43,305 nucleotides of DNA, taken from Armatimonadota bacterium (lineage in GTDB: Bacteria; Armatimonadota; Armatimonadia; Armatimonadales; Capsulimonadaceae). The stretch lies in NCBI GenBank assembly GCA_025354405.1, contig JANXMY010000187.1:1-43305 (forward strand), written 5' to 3'. Numbering within the stretch: position 1 is the stretch's first letter; each line of letters begins with the position of its first letter. The translations under genes were made by a program, and so were the position numbers. The notes under the pieces are model-generated. The model was not told the origin of the DNA and made no database searches. It was given only the letters and a program-made list of their open reading frames with translations. This document shows positions 38,700-43,305 of the stretch, one piece after another.

Positions 38700-39833
38700 C
38701 TAGACTTGTTTTGAGTGCAGGTGGCTAACCGACTCAAGATGATTCACTGCAGCCGGAACAGCCGCATCGCGCAGCGACTGGGCAATACGGATCGCCCAGT
38801 GGTCCAGGGTCGCATTCTCTTCTACCCAGCGGCGAGCGTTATGCCCAAGGCGCTGACGCAGCGCCTCGTCACTCCGAAGTCGCTGGATAGCTTCCTGCCA
38901 CCCCTCGACATCCCCCGGAGCAACCGTAAGACCATTCTCGCCATCCGTGATCACATCGGTCTGCCCGGCAGTGCGAGTTGCAATCACCGCCTTGCCCATC
39001 GCCATCGCTTCCAAAATCGTCGTGACCCCCGCCTGAAAATCGGTTTGGTACAGCGGCACGACGACGAAGCCGGATTCGGCGTAAAGGTCACGCAGTTCAC
39101 GGTACTCGTAGCGCCGGGCCTCAACATTCGCGGGCAGAGTGCGTTCAGCGGTCTCATCTTTGTGCTTCGACCAGGGCGATGCGGCGGCCAGCTTAACCGA
39201 CAGGTCTGGCATTGATTCGACCGCCGAGATCAAAGTTGGATAATCTCGCCACTCCAGGCCTGCCGCACAGATCTGATCGAGATTGATCGGAACGGACTGA
39301 GATTGATAAAAGCGATCATCGGCATGAAACGGGATCAGCGAAAGCTGCTCGGGCGAAATGTTCAGCCGGTCTGCCGCCCAGTCATACTGAGACTGGGCGT
39401 AGACAAATATCTTGTCGAGGCGGCGCTGGGCCTTCAGCAGGCGAAAGAAAAGCTGCTTTTTCCCTGTCGATAAACGGTGGCCGATAGTCACATGCCCCAC
39501 CCGGCGCGGCAGCAGGCCAAGAAGCAGTGCCAGCGGAATGCCGACATTTTCGCCATTAGAAAACAAGACGGAAAACTCGCCTCGCCGCCGAAATGCCATC
39601 ATCGCCAGGGCCGCATCGCGCCCGCCAATGCGGCGCGCCAGGCGAACGACCGGCGCGGTCTCGCGGTCGACGGCGTCATAATCCAGTATCTCGACCGTCG
39701 CCTCAGGGTCCTGTCTAAGCGCTGCGGCCAGGGCATGATAATCCATCATCGGATGACCGCCCATAGCGACTTCAGTTTCGATACCCGTCTTGACGACGCT
39801 GGGGATGAGCAGCAGAGTTTTCATTACACTCAT
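38700..39833 (-). CDS. GT4 glycosyltransferase
   Basis: A 377-residue GT-B enzyme. The C-terminal donor-binding half has GVTTILEAMAMGKAVIATRTAGQTDVITDGENG, the E-x7-E pattern of family 4. The N-terminal half binds the acceptor and includes GHPMMDYHALAAAL. It differs from the other two GT4 genes nearby and lies 71 nt after them. Starts at 39833 or 39824 are possible; neither has a good ribosome site. It probably adds a sugar to a lipid-linked exopolysaccharide. Confidence 0.88.
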   Translation of the reverse strand: MSVMKTLLLIPSVVKTGIETEVAMGGHPMMDYHALAAALRQDPEATVEILDYDAVDRETAPVVRLARRIGGRDAALAMMAFRRRGEFSVLFSNGENVGIPLALLLGLLPRRVGHVTIGHRLSTGKKQLFFRLLKAQRRLDKIFVYAQSQYDWAADRLNISPEQLSLIPFHADDRFYQSQSVPINLDQICAAGLEWRDYPTLISAVESMPDLSVKLAAASPWSKHKDETAERTLPANVEARRYEYRELRDLYAESGFVVVPLYQTDFQAGVTTILEAMAMGKAVIATRTAGQTDVITDGENGLTVAPGDVEGWQEAIQRLRSDEALRQRLGHNARRWVEENATLDHWAIRIAQSLRDAAVPAAVNHLESVSHLHSKQV

Positions 39834-39904
39834 AATCTATTGCAGAAAGCATGCCAAAAAGCGTTTATAGGCCGAAATGCTTAAAATTCCACTATTCTTA
39901 CGGG

Positions 39905-40996
39905 TTAATCGCCAGCCCCAGCAACCACGTCCACAAGGCGGCGATAATTCCGGTCTGCGTCGAAGCGCTCCGAAGCGACTTCGCGGGCGTTGATCCCCAT
40001 TTGACGGCGGAGAGGAGCATCGTCAACAAGGAGTCTCAGAGCCTCAACTAAGGCAGCCGAATCGTCGGGCGGCACGATCCATCCGGTCTCGCCATGCGTC
40101 ACCGCTTCCGGCAAGGCTCCAACCCGGGTCGTGACGACCGGCAAACCCGAGGCCATCGCTTCGAGCACGGCCAGTGGCAGACAATCGCCGCGTGTCGGAA
40201 AAACAAAGAGGTCTGCCTCGGCAAATAGTTTCAAAAGTTTGGGCGAATTCGGACCGACGTCACTCCAAACACTGATACGGGACGGATCACTAATTGGAAT
40301 ATCGGCTGTCTTTGTGACGATGTTTAGATGCATATTTACCGAAGTTGGGAGACTTTCAAACGCACGCAGCAGCGTGTCTCCTCCTTTACGCGAAAAATCT
40401 CCCCCGACAAACAGCAAATTGACCGGCCGACCAGGGCGCAGCGCGGCGCTTCGATCCACTGCCCAGCGCGGCGTATCGATTCCCGGAGGAATAACCGTGA
40501 TCTTTTCCGACGGGACACCGTAATCCGCTACCAGAGAATCTTTCGCCCACTGTGACCAGGTGACCAGCCGGCGAGCGGAGTTAAAAGACTTTTGATTTAG
40601 ACGCTTTTTAACTTCTTCCAAACGGGAGTTGCTGCTGGGAACGTGGCCGTAAAATGCCCCCAAAGCATCGTACTGCAGCGGTGTAGCATCCAGCGAAACG
40701 ATCGAGGGAACCCGGCGCATAATTCCCGGCGCGAACAAAGAGGTCACCTGAGTATGAAATAAGGCTCCGTCGAGGGACTTTGCCTGTCGGCGCAGGCCCA
40801 GCCAGGCACCCAGAGAAGCGCGAAGCGTCCAGTTAGAGCGCACGCCCGGCAGCTTTGTCCAGGCCCCGGTCATGCCGTCGTAGGGCAGGTCCACATAAGT
40901 CGGCAAAATATCGTCACGGAACTCCAGTGTCCGCTTCAAGTTCTGCGCGTGCGTGATATGACCCAGCGAGTATTCCAGAGCAAAACCGAGTCTCAT
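39905..40996 (-). CDS. GT4 glycosyltransferase, paralogue A
   Basis: A 363-residue GT-B enzyme. The ATG at 40996 is in an ATGA overlap with the upstream gene; an in-frame start at 41050 lies inside that gene. The C-terminal half has LLFVGGDFSRKGGDTLLRAF, and LAVLEAMASGLPVVTTRVGALPEAV with the family 4 E-x7-E. The N-terminal half has SLDATPLQYDALGAFYG, a motif shared with the upstream paralogue. The two are tandem duplicates that probably act in order on one polymer. Confidence 0.9.
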   Translation of the reverse strand: MRLGFALEYSLGHITHAQNLKRTLEFRDDILPTYVDLPYDGMTGAWTKLPGVRSNWTLRASLGAWLGLRRQAKSLDGALFHTQVTSLFAPGIMRRVPSIVSLDATPLQYDALGAFYGHVPSSNSRLEEVKKRLNQKSFNSARRLVTWSQWAKDSLVADYGVPSEKITVIPPGIDTPRWAVDRSAALRPGRPVNLLFVGGDFSRKGGDTLLRAFESLPTSVNMHLNIVTKTADIPISDPSRISVWSDVGPNSPKLLKLFAEADLFVFPTRGDCLPLAVLEAMASGLPVVTTRVGALPEAVTHGETGWIVPPDDSAALVEALRLLVDDAPLRRQMGINAREVASERFDADRNYRRLVDVVAGAGD

Positions 40997-42078
40997 TGGC
41001 GGCCCTGTGTTTTCATCGCTTCCAGTATCCGGCCCATATTCACCCGGCAATCAAATCGCTCCCGGGCGCGGCTAAGAGATGCCGCACCCATCGACTGCCG
41101 CAGCGCTCCATCTGTCACCAGCTGGTCCAGCCGCAGAGCAAGTGACGAATACTCGCCCGCCTCGAGCAGGAAGCCGGTCTCCCCCTCGGCGACGATTTCT
41201 GGGATGCCTCCCAGTCGGGTCGTCACGACCGGTAGCCCGCAGGACATAGCTTCCATCGCCACCAGTGAGTAGCAGTCGGCCAGCGTGGGGAGTACAAACA
41301 CATCACTGTCCTGAAAAAGCCGAATCAACTCCGGGCTATTGTTAGCAAGACCTGGATGAACGACCACTTGCGGCGTCTGCGGGACAGCATCGCGCGTTAC
41401 GATATGGAGCTCCCACGGCGTTGCGATCTCCGTTTCCCGTGCCCAGCGCAGGAGCAAATCACCGCCCTTACGCGCAAAGTTGCCCCCGACAAACAGCAGC
41501 CGCACCGGTGTGCCCTCGGGTCGAGCTTCACTCCCAGGAGTAAATAGTGCCTGGTCGACTCCCGGCGAGATCGGCGTGATTCTCTCCGGGGCAATCCCAT
41601 AATCTTCGCGCAGGCTGGCCGCAACCCACTCGTTCCAGGGAAAGAAGTGGCGAGCGGCATGGTAGAGCTTATTCGTGGCGCGGCGCTTGAAGCCCGATCC
41701 AAACCGGGCGCGGAAGCTGCTGTAGCCATAAAGTGCACCCATGGCCTCCATTTGCACTGGCGTCATATCCATTACGAGAAAGGCTGGAGTCGCCGAAACC
41801 AGATCGAGTACGGACTTTGCGGCCCAGGTAGCCCAAAGTATTGCCTCGAATCGGGATGCATCCCCCACCCCACGACGTATCTCCCCCACCCCGCGCAGAG
41901 TCCCTTTGATGCCGGACGGCACACCCGGCAGGGTGGAAAGCAAGCTGGCAGGGGCCTCATAGCGTACGGGAATCCAGGTCGGAGTGACAGTCGGATCCTC
42001 GGCGGCGACGCACTCCCAGTTGAGTGCTTGTGTGCGCAGCCCAACCTGCTGATCCATGACAAAGGCAAATTGATGCAT
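40993..42078 (-). CDS. GT4 glycosyltransferase, paralogue B
   Basis: A 361-residue GT-B enzyme. LLFVGGNFARKGGDLLLRWA and YSLVAMEAMSCGLPVVTTRLGGIPEIV show family 4. The N-terminal half has MDMTPVQMEAMGALYGYSSF, matching the paralogue's DATPLQ motif. It lies 21 nt after the SIS-domain isomerase gene. The sugar and acceptor are unknown. Confidence 0.9.
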   Translation of the reverse strand: MHQFAFVMDQQVGLRTQALNWECVAAEDPTVTPTWIPVRYEAPASLLSTLPGVPSGIKGTLRGVGEIRRGVGDASRFEAILWATWAAKSVLDLVSATPAFLVMDMTPVQMEAMGALYGYSSFRARFGSGFKRRATNKLYHAARHFFPWNEWVAASLREDYGIAPERITPISPGVDQALFTPGSEARPEGTPVRLLFVGGNFARKGGDLLLRWARETEIATPWELHIVTRDAVPQTPQVVVHPGLANNSPELIRLFQDSDVFVLPTLADCYSLVAMEAMSCGLPVVTTRLGGIPEIVAEGETGFLLEAGEYSSLALRLDQLVTDGALRQSMGAASLSRARERFDCRVNMGRILEAMKTQGRQ

Positions 42079-42099
42079 AAGAAACTTCTGAGTACCTGT

Positions 42100-42702
42100 T
42101 TAGCCTCGCGGCTGATTGTCGCGCAGGGCCGAATAAATCAGGTGACCGATGACCATGTGTGCGTCCTCCACCATTTGCATATTATCGGAGGGTATGATGA
42201 TATTATGCTGGGCTTTCTGTGCGAGCAGCCCGCCGCCAAAGCCGCTCCATCCCAGCGTGACTGCCCCGATCTCCTGCGCGGCATCCACTGCTGCCAGGAT
42301 GTTCGGAGAGTTGCCGCTGCCGCTGATCGCGACCAGCAAGTCGCCCGGCCGCAGCCAGGTCCGCACTTGCCCGGCAAAGACATTAGCATACCCGGTATCA
42401 TTGCTCCACGCCGTTAGCAGAGGCACAGAATCCACCAGGGAGAGAATCTCCCAGGGCTTACCTGTGTGCAGACACATATTTTTCTGGAAGTCTGCCGGCA
42501 GATGGCTCGCCGTTGCTGCAGAGCCGCCGTTTCCGCAGAAAACCGTCCGCCGCCCGCCCTCAAAGTTATCACGGAACAGGCCAATGGCATTGTCCACATC
42601 GCCCAGCGGGATTTCGCGGAGCAGCGCGGCCATACACGCTAGATAATCGGCTATGTACTCATTTATCAATAGGTCGTGATTATACCTCTTCCAGCACATC
42701 AT
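42100..42702 (-). CDS. SIS-domain sugar-phosphate isomerase (GmhA-like)
   Basis: A 200-residue protein with the SIS motifs CGNGGSAATASHLPADF and AISGSGNSPNILAAVDAAQ, closest to sedoheptulose-7-phosphate isomerase GmhA, which starts heptose synthesis. A different sugar phosphate is possible. AGGAGA about 10 nt upstream supports the start at 42702, which overlaps the previous gene as ATGA. Its place at the head of three glycosyltransferase genes suggests that it supplies their donor sugar. Confidence 0.87.
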   Translation of the reverse strand: MMCWKRYNHDLLINEYIADYLACMAALLREIPLGDVDNAIGLFRDNFEGGRRTVFCGNGGSAATASHLPADFQKNMCLHTGKPWEILSLVDSVPLLTAWSNDTGYANVFAGQVRTWLRPGDLLVAISGSGNSPNILAAVDAAQEIGAVTLGWSGFGGGLLAQKAQHNIIIPSDNMQMVEDAHMVIGHLIYSALRDNQPRG

Positions 42703-43305
42703 TCCGCAAAGGTCTCCTGAACCGGTCTTAAAACAGGAGGAACCTTAGGAGAGCGAGGTGCAGTCATAAACGGTTTCTCGAACAGGAGATGGAATAAATA
42801 GCCCAGGCCAAGCATCAATGGGACGACGAACAAAAATATGAATAAAACTTGCCCATTGTTTGAGAAATGTGCAATCGCGTAGCCACCCAGAGGAATGACA
42901 AGCGGGAGATGGATCAAATAGACACTGTACGAGTATATACCAAGACGTACTAGGTAGCGGCTGGACAATAAACGGTTTACTATTGCGTTAGGGCGGCTCC
43001 CTATCAAAATTATGACCGCAAACAAAAGCCCCCACATTGAATCCGTCAATGTCTGAAAATGCCCGTGCCGACCATCAATAATCGCCGCGGGTACAATTAC
43101 TGCTAGTACCAGACCATCAATCCAGTGAAGCGGATTTCTCTGTGTTTCATGCCAGCGTGCAATCATTTCAGCAGTAAACATCCCTAGGGCAAATTCGAAA
43201 CAACGGCCAAAAACACTGTACGCCAACACGTAGCCGATCTCATCGTCGGGTAGATAGCCTACATGTACAAGAAAGAGACGATACGCACTGCATACGAAAA
43301 GTACT
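42699..43305 (-). CDS. Membrane acyltransferase (family 3), C-terminal part; gene runs off the window
   Basis: The frame is open to the window end (…VLFVCSAYRLFLVHVGYLPDD), so the GTG at 43229 is not the true start. At least six hydrophobic segments are visible, with FGRCFEFALGMFTAE and LGIYSYSVYLIHLPLVIPLGG, the latter typical of OafA/Acyltransferase-3 proteins. They move acetyl or other acyl groups onto exported glycans or lipids. The active histidine near the N-terminus is outside the window. ATGA overlap ties it to the isomerase gene. Confidence 0.83.
   Translation of the reverse strand, partial: VLFVCSAYRLFLVHVGYLPDDEIGYVLAYSVFGRCFEFALGMFTAEMIARWHETQRNPLHWIDGLVLAVIVPAAIIDGRHGHFQTLTDSMWGLLFAVIILIGSRPNAIVNRLLSSRYLVRLGIYSYSVYLIHLPLVIPLGGYAIAHFSNNGQVLFIFLFVVPLMLGLGYLFHLLFEKPFMTAPRSPKVPPVLRPVQETFAE

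Noticed and set aside
1-43305. CRISPR arrays, rRNA genes and insertion sequences
   Set aside because: No regularly spaced repeats with unique spacers, no rRNA core sequence and no DDE transposase gene were seen; the tandem repeats found are contiguous.

Overview
The window looks like the chromosome of a flagellated diderm bacterium with moderately high GC (by eye about 55-60%). It has genes for a flagellar P-ring and L-ring (flgI, flgH, flgA), so an outer membrane is expected. The csrA-fliW pair beside the hook genes, a four-repeat S1 with long tails, a PEP-CTERM/exosortase system and many small exported proteins of no known family point to a deep-branching phylum. Armatimonadota is my best guess, by inference from protein style only.

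Layout. 1-1317: the end of an AbiE-type toxin-antitoxin pair. About 1520-5379: an accessory segment with strong promoters and operators, carrying a SWIM zinc-finger protein, a small hypothetical, an excisionase-like protein, a ribbon-helix-helix-like regulator and a large serine recombinase. The recombinase's last codons lie inside the 3' end of dnaN, which marks the probable attachment site. 5343-7381 (minus): ECF sigma factor, small anti-sigma-like protein and dnaN in one unit. 7563-8730: two related secreted Met/Lys/His-rich proteins flanking an OB-fold lipoprotein. 8805-16900 (minus): flgF, flgG, flgA, flgH, flgI, flgJ (rod-binding part only), flgN, flgK, flgL, fliW and csrA, in order of transcription, which is a rod/ring/hook-junction operon ending in the FliW-CsrA regulatory switch.

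17013-22713: a coiled-coil protein, a secreted protein with twin RHPT motifs, a three-gene cassette (membrane glycosyltransferase, 2-oxoglutarate oxygenase, NlpC/P60 hydrolase), a membrane protein, and an HTH/LAGLIDADG-like gene whose end overlaps tRNA-Glu. 22766-29532 (minus): response regulator, zinc alcohol dehydrogenase, ferritin-like protein, mutM, rpsA, coaE and cysC. 29902-30264: two convergent 59-codon genes.

30333-43305 (minus) is a surface-polymer and export region. Transcription runs from an acyltransferase, a SIS-domain sugar isomerase and three GT4 glycosyltransferases to a SurA/PrsA-like foldase, a PEP-CTERM protein, an exosortase with its EpsI partner, a WecG/TagA-type glycosyltransferase, a Ser/Thr kinase with a degenerate glycine loop, and a large low-complexity membrane protein. 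ATGA overlaps tie many neighbours together. The exosortase, its nearby candidate substrate, the glycosyltransferases and the kinase look like one envelope-assembly system.
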